Of a stretch of 64,000 nucleotides of DNA, positions 49,836 through 61,939 are shown one piece after another; within the stretch, counting starts at the first letter, position 1, and each line of letters opens with the position of its first letter. Location: the NCBI GenBank assembly GCA_947179485.1, contig OX359245.1:55477067-55541066 (forward strand). The letters are read 5' to 3'. The DNA is from Allacma fusca (Eukaryota > Arthropoda > Collembola > Symphypleona > Sminthuridae). The notes below the pieces were generated by a model. It ran no database searches, was not told where the DNA came from, and worked only from the letters and a program-made list of their open reading frames with translations. The translations under genes and the position numbers were made by a program.

Positions 49836-51884
49836 CCAAACAGCCTTCCACAAGTCCGGTCGAAATTCTTCTCGTGGAGAATTAAACAGCTTTTTCAGGA
49901 ATAAAGAATCGTCGCAAACATTTCTACTACTCTCGTAACCATATATTGTTTTCAAAAGACAATCCTTGCCTCGGAATAATGTCTCCAGGTTCACCATTGG
50001 GAAATACAAGCACTGGTTCATTATAAATGAGTTAATTTTCTCTCTCACGGAAGGAGGCAGTGCCTTAATACGAAAGTAACAAATTATATATAAATATGCA
50101 ATCGCTTGCGAACAAATGTTTTTAATAATAATGATCCAAATTTTTTGCATTGGAATTAATACCGTTTCGGTTTCCAGACATTTCTTCACGAAAGCCAATA
50201 TTGCTCTTGTAACCCAAAATTGACTTTTAAAAAGCTGTGACAAGCAAAGAATTCCTGGCTCTTTTTCATCCCAATTGACGGTTGGTGACACAGACAAGTA
50301 ACAAATCTCTGCTAGCTTCAACATGATAGGTTCTTGATAATTTTCAGAATCAAAAACATTGTACGTCAGGTCAAAGTTTTTCCGGTTATAGATTTCCAAA
50401 CAGTATTGCCAAACTAACAAGCACAAAATACAGTGTTCGTTATCCAGCGACACCCCAGTTTTCATCGTATCAAATAAAGTTAAAATGTGGTCCCTCCAGT
50501 AAGTATTGTCTTCGTTTAGCTCAAAAAAGTTACATATTTTGCTCATTGCTTCCATAAAAGTTTGTGTTTTTCTTGCACATTGCTGAATCAATCTGTGGAT
50601 CTCCAATCTCTCCAATTTATCCTTTTTCACGATCGAGTAATCCATGAGTACTTTAAGTCCTTTCCTCACATTCAGATTTTTGACTTCGTTGTCTTTATAA
50701 GATTTACAAGTTGTCCCACTGTATATTGCATCAACTAGTCCCAGATACAATTGATTGGGGTTCAAACACGACATAATATTAAGAAGTTCAATTGCAATGT
50801 TCCCATTGTCCCGTTCCTTCATTTTTTTTATCGTTTGGTTGTAAATCTTTTCAAGAGCAAGTTCATACTTGGACACTCCAGCAAGGTCTTGAGGCGACAT
50901 TTCTTTCAAAATGGCAATATAATCGTTAACCAGGGACTCAATCCCATCTAACGATATTTCATCTGCTTTGTCAACTATTGTAGAGCCAACAAGATGCAAA
51001 CCCAAAGGATAACCACCCAAAGTTCTCACCAGGATATAAATAGCGGTTTCCAAGGATTTTGGAATGACAGTATTTGGTTTGATGTGCAAGTAGTTTTTCA
51101 ACATGTTAATTGCCTCACCTTTTGTGAGACTATCGATGTTGATAAACTTAATTTGTGATGTTGTGCCACCCCAATCCCCGTGACCATTGCGGGATGTGAC
51201 TAAAAAAGTGGGCTTGTTGTGTAGAAACTTTTTGTATAAAAGCTTTTCTACTCCAAGCTGGTTTTTTTCTGTTTTTAATCTTTCAGCGTTGTCAAATATA
51301 AACAATCCATTTTTATAAGTGCTGGCAAGTTTGAATTGTATTTTTGGCACATCCGCCAGTGACTTAAAACTTATCTTGATTCCGGATGTCATTTCCATGT
51401 TTTCGACTAATTCTGCAAAACTGGATTGCACACTATCTTCGGTTTGAGCATTAACCCAGACAACATAGTCGTAGGACTGTCGGAATTTTTCTGCAAAGCT
51501 TTTGGCAATCTCACTTTTCCCCATCCCTCCAAATCCAACAAGGACAATAGTTCTGCGAAACGAATCCGTTTCTTCCTTCCGTTCTATAATAGCTTTTTCA
51601 ATTCGTTCTAATATGTCCTCCCTGCCGGCAAAATGTTTGTTCTTGCTTTCAAACATGTACAAGGGTGGGGTCGCCTTTTCTGTAGTTACCGTCTGATTCA
51701 CCATTACTCGGGAGTCAATACTTCCAGCAATGACAACCCCATGATTGATTGTTCCTGTTGTTGTGGTCATTTCTTTAGTAAATTTCCCTTTTACTGCTGT
51801 TAATACAAATACATCAGAAATTTTAGGTGTTACAGTATCTGTATCAAGAAAAATTATGTCATTTATTACATTGACCTGGGTCAT
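49836..51884 (-). CDS. NB-ARC/STAND NTPase, first coding exon (intact)
   Basis: This is a 683-codon exon from ATG 51884 to a strong donor TGG|GTAAGT. Residues 1-75 are Thr/Val-rich with a beta-prone run GTINHGVVIAGSI and VMVNQ. HFAGREDILERIE (84-96) opens the nucleotide-binding domain. Residues 117-124 are the P-loop GFGGMGKS, 194-199 Walker B LFIFDN, 230-232 the TSR sensor, and 290-297 GGYPLGLH, the GLPL-type motif. A winged-helix-like part follows, with EIHRLIQQ at 428-435. From about 450 on it is helical and solenoid-like. Such STAND proteins act as ATP-driven switches that oligomerise on sensing a ligand, often in innate immunity or cell death; that role here is inferred. Without splicing the frame would run 22 codons into the intron and stop at 49767. 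Downstream exons M1-M3 continue the protein. Confidence 0.9.
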
Positions 51885-51899
51885 TATTTGAAGTCCAAG

Positions 51900-54413
51900 T
51901 ATATAAGAACGCGAAGCTTATTGTTAGCCTGTTTTTATGGAAATACAATTTGTTGTTATTTTAATTGACAAAATTTGTTCCGAAAATTATTTGGTGTATA
52001 ACAATTATTTAAATAAATGTCTTCACAACCACAAACGTTTGCATTTAAAATTTGACTCATGAATTAACCCCAAAGTGATTTGCACACGTCCACCACATTG
52101 ACATGTTTTTAAAATAGCTATGGTTCATGATAAAATAGCTACTTCACAAATTCATTATTAACAACTTTTACTAAAGACAATTTCCGAAGACACATTTTCT
52201 GTGAGAAAAAACAGAAGTGTACATTCTATAAAACTACCAACTTTGATCTTTGTGCATTTTATGTCGTTTTCTAATATTGGAGCTAACAGAAGTTGCTTGG
52301 CGCTATTCTGTTTAGTATACGATAATAAATTATAATCCGCCAAGCAGTTTTTGTAAAATATTATTGTTTTAATACACCATATTTTACTAAAATAATGTTT
52401 TGAATTATTAAAACGTATTTCCCCATACTGGCATAATCATCAGGAACGATAAAAGAATACGAAATTGATTTTTGTTGTTCATAATTGGTAATTAAATCGA
52501 TACTTTTTACATTTTGGAACAGGGGTGAGCATAGCGAGAGAATGAAACGAGATTCTAATGTGAAATTCGTATTTACTTGAGTTCGTAACAAACTTAAAAT
52601 TTAGTAAGGTAAATACAAGTTTATGTTTATTTTCATTAAGATCCAACGGAAGTCCTTGTATGTAACCGTCAGGATTAATTGAGGGCTAGATATCATGTAC
52701 ATGTTGTATTTTAAATATGTACGTCTGCGCTCAAAATGTTAGGACCACACCAATTTAGCACGAATTTTTTAAATGTCGTTCAAAGAATATCTGTAAAATA
52801 TGTAGGTACGACCAAACGGACCCCCGAAGACAAGCCAACTATCATAAACTATATCTTTGAGACCGCAGAATGGTCGTGGGTCTCTGTGTACGAGACCAAC
52901 ATACAACTTACTAATAAAGCGGGAAAAACTTTGAAGACAATAATTTTGAACGCTATGTTATACGTTAGAAGAAACAAGACTGCATGTAATCTAATAATTA
53001 TACATAAATATGGTACAGACATGGTAATATCAACTAAATCGGTTATCTTACCTTAGTATCTATATACCCCGCGGAATTAGATATTAGTACATGCCTCCTG
53101 CAATAGTTACCCGAATATGAAATTAAGTATAGACAAGAACTGTTAAAATTCCCGAAAACTGTATCCATTCCATTGCCAAAGCTGTCTACTTCCAATTACA
53201 TAATCGTTCATGTGAAATTGAAATAGACTCAGGTGATAACCTGGGAAAATCCATAAATGATGATAACTGCTTATCTTGTACTGATATGTATATGAGTCAT
53301 ATCACATCGTTCGTTTGTTTGGTGCAGATAATCCTTACCCAAATGATTCTTTGTTTGTAATGCAAGCTAATGCATAATCAAGTTAAAACTATGGTTTGAA
53401 TTGTCGATTGCTTCACACAGCTACAAATAAATCGTATTACACTAATGATCCATCGCATTAGATCATCTCGGGAAGTTAACATTTGCCGGTATACTGTATA
53501 TGCCCGTAAAATTGGCTGCCCGCTCGGGCTTTGGGCGGGTACGGGAAAAATTATTAGGCTTGACGGGTTACGAGCGAGTACGGTTTTTGCAACGCGGTTA
53601 ACAAATGCTGTGAAAAATTCATGAGGTCAGTGGTGCATGCTGGATTAGCGGTTGTCAATGTACGTAAATAGACTTAAACACATTAAACGAATTTCAAACG
53701 TTTGTAATTTTACCTTTAAAACAAAGCCCGACATATGTAGTGTGCTGGACTTGTAGCAATAATTGTCTTATTGCATACCTGCCTTTGTTATTTAGTAATA
53801 GTTTTATTTCGCTATTTATTGCTGGAGAAAATTCCATTTTCTCTAGAAGAAGAATCCTACTAACAATTCACGTATTGGTAATGGTAACCCAGATCCAGAA
53901 TTTAGCATTGCAATACATTCAGGAAAATTCCGAGGTCTTACCAAAGCCGAAGTTAAATCGCTAGTTAACAGTCAATGTCAACGAATTAGATAACAGGAAA
54001 TAGCCGGAAAATCCCAGGACAATTTAATAGATGCTAGTTGACTATAGTTTTCCGTATATTATGTGAAGTGCAATGAGTGCAGGAATATTTTTAGTGGACA
54101 ATAATGCCAAGAAGGGGCTTCAACTCTGGCCAAACATAATTGCAAGAATTCTCCAGTACAAGAACGCGCAGACCGATTTCAACCAATTATTTTGGAGGAA
54201 AAAATACACTACTTTTCTATCTCCATAAAAAATTAGAGAGTGTACTATATGAATGCGTCTCCAAATTTTAATTTTTTTAAAGCACTATATATTTCCCCGT
54301 ATTTTCCATCATTTTATCACCTACACCTCAACAAACCGGATTTTTTTAGGACCGAATTGTGATAGGATTTTGATTTCCAAAATATTGAAGTTGCTTCGTC
54401 TCAAAAATAGTTC
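51900..54413. other. Upstream flank of the NB-ARC gene; no gene seen
   Basis: This stretch would hold the promoter and 5' untranslated part of the minus-strand NB-ARC gene, but no TATA or initiator element can be picked with confidence. A 106-codon open frame on the plus strand at 52736-53056 has no recognisable content. A short GC-rich patch of GGGCGGGTACGGG-type words at 53495-53610 looks like an aged MITE. Confidence 0.35.
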
Positions 54414-54421
54414 CCTCCAAC

Positions 54422-54687
54422 CTGGGATCGGATTTTTGTAAACCTGCCTGGAAGATTTTTTTCATTTTCCCTGCTGGTCATGATGTCCCTGTTCGAAGCA
54501 AGTTTAAAACTCCCTGTTGACAAAATAATTTTTGTAATACACCCCAACGAATTCAAAAATCCCTGCTGAAAAAAAGGTCAACAGATTTGAAAATCCCTGT
54601 CTGCAATCCCGCTTGAAAATTTCCCTGCTGAAATTTATTTTTCCCTGGCAAGATTCTTCCCGTCTTCCTACATTAATCCGACCCCTG
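54422..54687. mobile_element. hAT-type MITE, family 1, short copy
   Basis: A 266-bp relative of 409-805: the word order along the element is the same, with an internal part missing. Ends are CTGGGATCGG and CCGACCCCTG. The 8-bp duplication CCTCCAAC is perfect (54414-54421, 54688-54695), so this is the youngest insertion of the family here. Confidence 0.9.
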
Positions 54688-54695
54688 CCTCCAAC

Positions 54696-54935
54696 CAGCA
54701 TTAGAACAATCCATCTCCCTGGTGTCAAATTGTTTGTGGGAAGACGGGATACAATATTTCTGGCATGAAAAATCTCAATGCGAAAGGATTCATTTTTGTG
54801 CTTAACCCTCATAAAAACTGTTAAGCTTTTTTAGAGATTTTTGAAATCGTTGAGGACCTAACTACAGTGACACAATATTCAGCAGGGAAATTCAGAATTA
54901 TCTTCCAGTGAGATTTACTAAACTCTGAACCCTGA
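54696..54935. mobile_element. Degenerate family-1 MITE, opposite orientation
   Basis: Words such as GTGGGAAGACGGGA, ATATTTCTGGCA, CAGCAGGGAAA and a final CTGAACCCTG follow the order of the element at 19280-19584. The left end is lost and the flanks give no clear duplication. Confidence 0.5.
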
Positions 54936-54939
54936 CATC

Positions 54940-56130
54940 TCCTTTATAAATCAATCATAAAAATAATCGTCAAAACAATCCGTATAAAATGTTTTACGTA
55001 TTGACACACTTAATTTATTGAAATTTTGAGAAACTATGTTTTCACTGCGTTTGAGAATTAAGGAAGCCCGAAGTCGAGGAACACAATTTCAGAATATCTG
55101 GACAACGATGGTCATTTACTATTGTGTGAAAATAAGAAATGAACGAGTCAGATGGGTACTGGGTACAATTGAACAGAGCGATCCAAAGGACTGAGGTGTC
55201 ACCATTATAAATTTCTCAAATTTCCAGCAACACTATTTTAAAATTGCTATTTTTACGTGTGCACTCATATGGTCAACATATTGGAAAACGTCATTCTGCT
55301 TTCCAGCATACATACAATTTATACAGTGATTTCTCTCTAAACTGTCCACCTCAAAGCGACTCTCTCCTCATACCGACGTTCTAGAAAGTGACAACAAAAA
55401 TTGTCATATTAAATGATAAGCTTACAACGAAACAGTTATAACGTTACTTAACTAATATCGTCACATTGTTTTCCCCTTGCCTGTATCTGTACTTGAAATT
55501 CTACAAAGTCAGTGAATTATTACAACAAAATTTTGGAAGGAACATCAACAATTCGGAAAAATGCTAAAATGTTTCAGTGATCATTTTCAGGATTCATTAT
55601 AGTGATACAATTGCTCTTACAGTTGGGATGTCGTTACAGAGAATGTTCATTGTATTTTAGCCCTGTGGTTAAATTGATGGATAACTCGCACCAGACGCAA
55701 TATTTACTCAATCGTCTCTGCCAGAGTAAAAATAAACAACCGCAACTACTCTGTGCACATGTACCGTTCTTTTTATCCCGATTGGAAAAGCGTTAAATTT
55801 TTAAACATATTCATAGATACTCGTACATATGCATCGTCGTACAAAGTGATGGTATTGTATGTAAAGATTATGCTTGTTCTAAAGGAAAAGACTGCCGTCA
55901 CCCAAAGCCGCAGAATTTATCATTGTCAACTTCCTTGCAGCTTGATTGAGATTATTCACCGCGAGGAGTTCATGTAAACAAATTTTCCGGGCAACTCGTC
56001 ACGTTAAATAACAACATAAGCAACAAGATACATAAAATCCCCCTTGATATAAATTTAGCTAAAATCCAGTCATAAAGTGTTTGGATTGTCAATAGCCAAC
56101 AACTGTTAAAGGGAATCAAAGAAAACAATC
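54940..56130. other. Upstream region of the nuclease-like gene
   Basis: No recognisable exon. Two short plus-strand open frames near 55602-55977 show no domain. Around 55320-55400 a run of words resembling the Tc1/pogo remnants at 60820-60960 occurs. The promoter of the gene at 56134 should be at the right end. Confidence 0.35.
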
Positions 56131-56133
56131 TCC

Positions 56134-59100
56134 ATGCAACACAATTCCAGGATGAGAGTATCATTTATTTCATTGTGGCCAATTTTCAGCTTGATCTTTA
56201 CAAATGCAATTGGTAATGAGACGGAAGAATCCCCAGGATTATCCATTGAGAAACAATTCCTGGTTCTGAGTAATTATTAACAACGGTTTTATTATTATAA
56301 CCTGAGAAACCTTTTATAATTGCATTTGTATAAATTGAAACAATAGCATAATTTCTTTACAAGATTATTTTTTTAGTTAAATTTCCATGTTTAGGAATTT
56401 CACCTGCTTGGCTCAACGATCTAGAAGGAAGCTACAAAATTGGGTTTCACAAGCAATTCAGTTTAATGCAAATCAGGAATTCTTCAACTGTTCCCAATCA
56501 TAACTACCTTCCTGTGGACGAGAGCTGGTGTCAGAATGTATCTTTCTTGAGTGCAGAGCAAAACAAAAGGCTAATCAACGACTACGGCTACGACACAGTC
56601 CTAAGTGCAACTATATACTGTTCGGTTTGATTTCTATTTTTGTTAATACTTGTGTGCTGCAGTAAAAGCTCGTAATTAAAAATCCACAGGGATAAATTTA
56701 ATTCAATTTCTCCACAATTACATACAAGAATGAAATAATACTCTCGCTTTTAATATGCTTGAAGTCATTTTTGAGGCTAAAACGAATCTGGGGAATGAGT
56801 TGATGCAACAAAGCGCAAATAATGCTTTCTTTTACTCCAATTTGTAATGGATGCAAGCAGGGCTGTATCAATAAAACAATTTTTATCCTGACACTAAGTT
56901 TCAAAATTAGGTTTGTGGTTACAAATGAGTGCAATCCGAGGGCCTTCGTTAATTAGGTTTATCATGTGCCTACATTTTTTACCCTGACTGCTTACTTACA
57001 ACTAACACAAATAATTTTGATAGCAAGAGAAATTAACATTGGTTCACACTAGATTGATTCTAAAAACTAGCTGAACTAATGAGAGAACTTTCCATGCACG
57101 TGCACCCGAAGTCTTAGAATGTATGTATCTTTTTTTCAATCAAAAATTATTTAACTGATAAGAAAATTTTTTGCAGCAATGTTGGACTTCCCTAGAGCTA
57201 GGCTTTTTGAATTCGAAGATCATTGGGGTAATTTTACAGTACGAGCCATTGTTGATCATTGGAATAAACATAACGTTACAACTATTGCGTCAATATCTCA
57301 AATATTTCATTGTAAATTAATGACGAAGCAAATTTGTCATTGTAAATTAATGACGAAGCAAATTTGTCATTCAAAATTATATTTGCATCCTTCTACAAAA
57401 TAATTTGCTCAGATTCGTTGAACGTTTTGTCTATTAAGGGTACAACATATTTTCGTTTTGTACTTTTCAAAACCAACATTATTCTTGATATTTTTAGGGG
57501 AATCTGAAAACTATCGTTTATGGAACTTTACGACACTACTTGAGGGAACGTGCACTAAATTGCTCCGTTTGAATAGAAAAGTGAAATCTGTTTTCACTTT
57601 TGGGAAATGTATTCGATTGTTCCAAAAACCAGATTGCAGAGGTTGGTCAATTGCCATCTACCCGGGATGCTCAAATTCTCATCGATTCAAAATTCCTCGA
57701 CATGTAAAATTTCAATCCATTGGACAGTGTATGGACAATGAGTTCTCGGCGGGTTCGCTTAACACAACTGTCCCAGGATTCATAGTGAAGAACCCTGAAC
57801 AAAGAAGTTACAATCCCGACCAAGTTATGATGTTTAATCCAGACATTGATTTAAGGGGTTGGCAAATTTTTAATAACCACGGCTTTAGATATCTATTGGG
57901 TCCCGGAAATAGAACAGAAATCATTGAAGCTAGGATTAAGCATCTGAAATGCAAGTCCTTCCCAAAGCTAAATGTATCGGAAATTGATTTTCATAAACAA
58001 TTGGAAAAAGAAGATGGGGATATTCTCGGTCACGCAATCCCGACGACAATTGGTGGACCAGGAAACGAACCATTTAATATATTCCCTGCAGATCAAGATG
58101 CTTTGATTGAATGGGACGACGTTATTTGTAGCATTTTTAAAGAAACAGACAACACGTTTATTTTGCAATTTGTTTACGAGAACGAAAGCAAAACTAGGCC
58201 TCTGTCCTTCTATTACTGGTTGTATTCATATATAATCGGTGCAGTGGAATACGGTCGAATTATAAACGGGCATCCAGAACACCTGAGACTCGACAGACCT
58301 TACAGTGAAGCTATCCCTGAATACAAATACACAGGTGATAAATCTCTTACAAACTACGCAAAGTTCAAAATAACTATAATTTATTATTATATCTAAGGGA
58401 TGAAGATAAAAGCCAATTTTTCAACTTCCTCTGTCCATCTAATATCTTAAAGGAGCAATAATTTTTATCAAGTAAAATATCCTAACGCAAATATATTTGG
58501 ATTTACAGGAAATGCTAGAATTAATCTACCGAAAGTTCTTAATCTTAAAAAAAGCATTTCGGAAAAAAGGCAATTCTTCTTCAGCAACAATTCTATTCTA
58601 AACCTCAACGAAATGACTCAAATCCCAGCACTCAATTTGTGTAAATGTAAACAGCTGCATTTCACGGAAAGCCAAGTGGTAAAAGAAAATGTCACAGAGT
58701 CTTCACGATTGAATAGATTCATTCAAGGTTAGAGAGATTTAAAATCGAACATTTACCAAATCGTTTTTGTTACCTTCATCCAACATTCTAATCAACTATA
58801 GAAATTGCATGGATTCAACAAAAACACAGGGCCTTTTTCTGGAAGTTTTAAGACGATATGATTTCTAAAAATGAAAATAACTTGGCTTGTAAATATTCAG
58901 ATTTGTTTGCCAAAACCTTTTATTTCTATTTCAGCCATGATTAAGAATCCGATGGTTCGACTATTCATTGGTGAAAACCTGACGGGTAAGTAAACACAAA
59001 AAGTTGTATTGTCTAAGTATACATAATTTAGAAGAGATTATTTGCTATGTGCTTTCGAATTCGACTATTTTCGTTGTGTTCATTATTTGCCTTGGTGAAT

Positions 59101-59941
59101 CGCTATTATTAAATGTATTATAAATAATTATAGTATGATCTGTGCAATATGCTGTATCAACATTATGCTTGCAGGTGATTTTGAAGATTTTCACGTCGGA
59201 AAATTCAGCGATACAAAAGGATGTTTCCATCTAAGGAATGGTAGTATTAAAGTTAAATCGGCAGAAACCTTTGGTAAATGTGTTAGATTGTTTAATCAAC
59301 CTAAATGCAAAAGCTTGTCGTTGGCAGTTTACGGAAGAAATTCCAATCAAACAATTGACACACTCTTGGACAGAGTTTGGTCAGTTGGGCCTTGTCTTGA
59401 ATATGAGTTTTTCAACGCATCCCTTAGCGACACAATAAAAGGGCACGTGGTTAAAAACTCGAATTCCAGTTCATATTTTCCCGACCTAGTTCAATTTCCA
59501 GGTTTCAGATTGGACAGAAAATATACGCCAGTTTCTTCTGGGGAAACAACTCACTTTCTAGATCTTACAAAACGAATTATACTTATAAGGAAATACGTAA
59601 GAACAGCAGTGGATGTGCATGTCTCAAAAACGCTAAACGCAGGAGAAATCATTAACCCGATTGCTGTGAAAGACGGAGAAATTCAATGTTTTTACATCCC
59701 TTTAGAAATCGGGGGACCTGCTAACGAATCTTTCAACGTTTTCCTAACGAGTCGGTCAAAGTGTGATGATTGGCTTCGAATATTTCCAACCAGTTTCTCC
59801 GATGCTAATGAGCTTGCTTATTTCTTAATGGAACTTCATTTGGTGTATAAACATGACAACACGCGTAAACCTCAGTTTGTTTATTATCGGTTTGACTTCC
59901 TACGTGATAGAAAATATCACTACGGGCGATACGTATGCTAA
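56134..59941 (+). CDS. Secreted two-module EssD-like nuclease-family protein
   Basis: Seven exons, all joined by phase-1 introns: 56134-56269, 56395-56604, 57177-57227, 57498-58334, 58509-58727, 58935-58985 and 59175-59941 (756 residues; an alternative first donor at 56212 gives 737). Exon 1 encodes a signal peptide (MRVSFISLWPIFSL). Exons 2-4 and 5-7 are two copies of one cassette: a 210/219-nt exon, a 51/51-nt exon with M-x3-P-x2-RLF, and a long exon. Each long exon starts with a Cys-containing block (GKC(I/V)RLF, C-x-S(I/L)A(I/V)Y, then GxC) that resembles beta/gamma-crystallin folds. It ends with a DNA/RNA non-specific endonuclease (EssD-like) block. Copy 1 has GHAIP-x4-GGPGNEPFNIFP with the motif histidine but not the preceding Asp-Arg. 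Copy 2 has CFYIP-x4-GGPANESFNVF, with no histidine. At least the second is probably inactive. Extracellular location is inferred. Confidence 0.75.
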
Positions 59942-60118
59942 CTAAGTATCGTAATTCTAATGTGTGCTCGGATGTAAGGATAAGTACTTACGTGGTAATT
60001 TTAAATTATAATAATTGTAGCATAACAATTGACACTTCTCGCCTATTGAAAATCCAGTTCAATGTTTCATTGGAGAGAAATCATAATGTTTTTTGTATAT
60101 TAGCATTTAAATTTTGAA

Positions 60119-60124
60119 AATAAA
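60119..60124 (+). promoter_or_regulatory. Putative poly(A) signal AATAAA
   Basis: AATAAA lies 178 bp after the stop codon of the nuclease-like gene, in an A-rich context. Confidence 0.5.
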
Positions 60125-60319
60125 TGAAAGATATGTATTTGAAAGAAACCAAAAAAATTCTTACAAGCATTATAGATAGTAAATAAATTGAAAAACAAAG
60201 ATAAATTCAATCAGCATTCCGTTAGGAAAATTATATAGATTTACAACCTTAAAATTGCAATGTTTTTTCCTGTAGTGAGTTTGCACAACTTCCCTTCATG
60301 TTCTGATTGCCTGACACTT

Positions 60320-60612
60320 AGACCCCAGTTTGTTTATTATCATTTCAACTTCCTGCATGATAATAACATTTATTTCAGGTGACATGTATGTTCAATAAGT
60401 ATCGTCATGCTGTGTGCTAATCTAATGCTATTTTCGGGGCACTGTGAAATAATAACTGTAGAAGTTTCCACTTGTCGTTTATTGGAAAATTGTGAAATTC
60501 GCGTCGAAACGAGTAGCCACAGTGTGTTCAATGGAGAGACTTTGAAGAGAAAAAGTAATGTTTCTTGTATATTAGCACTTAATTTGTTTGAATCAATTTG
60601 CTGTATGGGCAA
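60320..60612 (+). pseudogene. Duplicated 3' end of the nuclease-like gene
   Basis: This stretch repeats the last 70 or so coding bases and the 3' flank of the gene ending at 59941. Shared words are CAGTTTGTTTATTATC, GACATGTATG versus GATACGTATG, AAGTATCGT, and TTGTATATTAGCA. It has small indels and no open frame. It is the remains of a third tandem cassette or of a neighbouring paralogue whose body has been deleted. Confidence 0.7.
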
Positions 60613-60799
60613 ATGCATCAACAATTTAATTACAAGTATCAATAAATAAATACAACAAGGGAGGAAAGCTACGAAACAAGTGTGAGCTACTTACGAAGGA
60701 TAAAAAGGTTTTCGAACCATGTACACATATTCGCGTGTTTTAGCAATTTCAGAAGTACATTTCTTCAAATGTCAGTCACGTCACTTCCATGTCTTTGGT

Positions 60800-61630
60800 A
60801 CAATAAATTTTTCATATAGTGGTTTCCTCTGGGATGGCACTCTCTCTAAATTGGCACTGTAAAGTCATTCCCAGAATTTTGCCATGTTAAATGAATATAT
60901 TATAGTGGCACCCTCTATAATAGCATTCCCTTTACAATGTCGTGATTTGAAATCACCAGGGGACTTTTTTCTGCATTTATAATGACATTGGATAAACCTT
61001 ATCTATAAAATAATATAAACAGGAATTGGAATATAATAGGAAAAGGCGAGTGCACACAAAACGCCCAGGTATGAACAAAATGGGAAAACCAACGTGTGAT
61101 TTGGTCCTGCAGTATCAAAGCAAAAATCATTTCCCCATTTAGGGGGTTTACTCGTTCAAACTAACTGCATGAAACTCTCGATATAAGGGATACCCTTATA
61201 AGTATTTTTTTGTTTTAGGGGATTCTGTGTTGCAATCCCAATTCCTGTTTACACAATGCTATGCTTATAAGGAATACTGTTTTTAAGGGACAAACTTTTG
61301 GTGTTCCCTTGAGCATCCCTAATAGTGAGAGTTGACTCAAAAATCTTATGTTGAAAATAATATTACTGTAAGTGGTAGTTTTATAGCACTACCTGTATTT
61401 AGCTAGAAAGATTATTTAACACTATGTAAAATTGAGTAATGTATAGTTGCATCTTTGTTAGTGGCAGAATTTTTTCTATCCCTTGGAAACCACTACATAA
61501 GATATTCACTGTATACTGTAATTCGATCAGGGGTTTTACATTTCCGTGGCGGTTATATAGCGGAGATGCTGATGTGGGGGACAAAGTTCTTATTTATACT
61601 TATAATACTTCATATATGTAATTATTATAT
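60800..61630. repeat. Tc1/pogo-like MITE remnants
   Basis: About 60820-60960 and 61440-61530 carry words such as TATAGTGGCA, CACTGTA and GGAAACCACTA, seen also at 38815-38945. About 61150-61340 carries repeats of CCCTTATAAG-like words and matches, in inverted orientation, 30640-30790. These are fragments with no intact ends. Confidence 0.5.
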
Positions 61631-61939
61631 ACACTACTACGAAAATCCACAGAGGATTTTACATGGTCATAACAGAAGGAAACCCATCTTGGAGTGAGTA
61701 ACGAAAGCGCGGGTGATTTTGACAAGCAAACATTGACACTATCAAATATATCATTCAAACTAATGCAAGTTTTATGCAATACTCCTATGGTCGTTTTTCA
61801 ATTCCCAAACAGCATGACTTGATGGACCGGAAGAGGCTGAACGTACGGTGCTTTAGAAACATTGACAGAAGAAATTCAATAGGAACAAAACTATGAATTC
61901 AACATTTTCTTGACCATGTAATTCAACAGTTAGGAACAT

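Larger units (their letters stand above)
40537..51024. repeat. Tandem segmental copy C, joined to the intact gene
   Basis: This copy runs unbroken into the 5' part of the NB-ARC exon beyond 51024, so it keeps the ancestral right-hand context. The ancestral left-hand context is kept by copy A at 28293. Confidence 0.92.

Noticed and set aside
52736..53056. 106-codon plus-strand open frame
   Set aside because: No signal peptide, domain, splice context or paralogue in the window; probably chance.
56698..56934. 78-codon minus-strand open frame between exons 2 and 3 of the nuclease-like gene
   Set aside because: Lies wholly in an intron and has no recognisable content.
57968..58168. Minus-strand open frame inside the nuclease-like gene
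   Set aside because: Shadow of the plus-strand coding exon.
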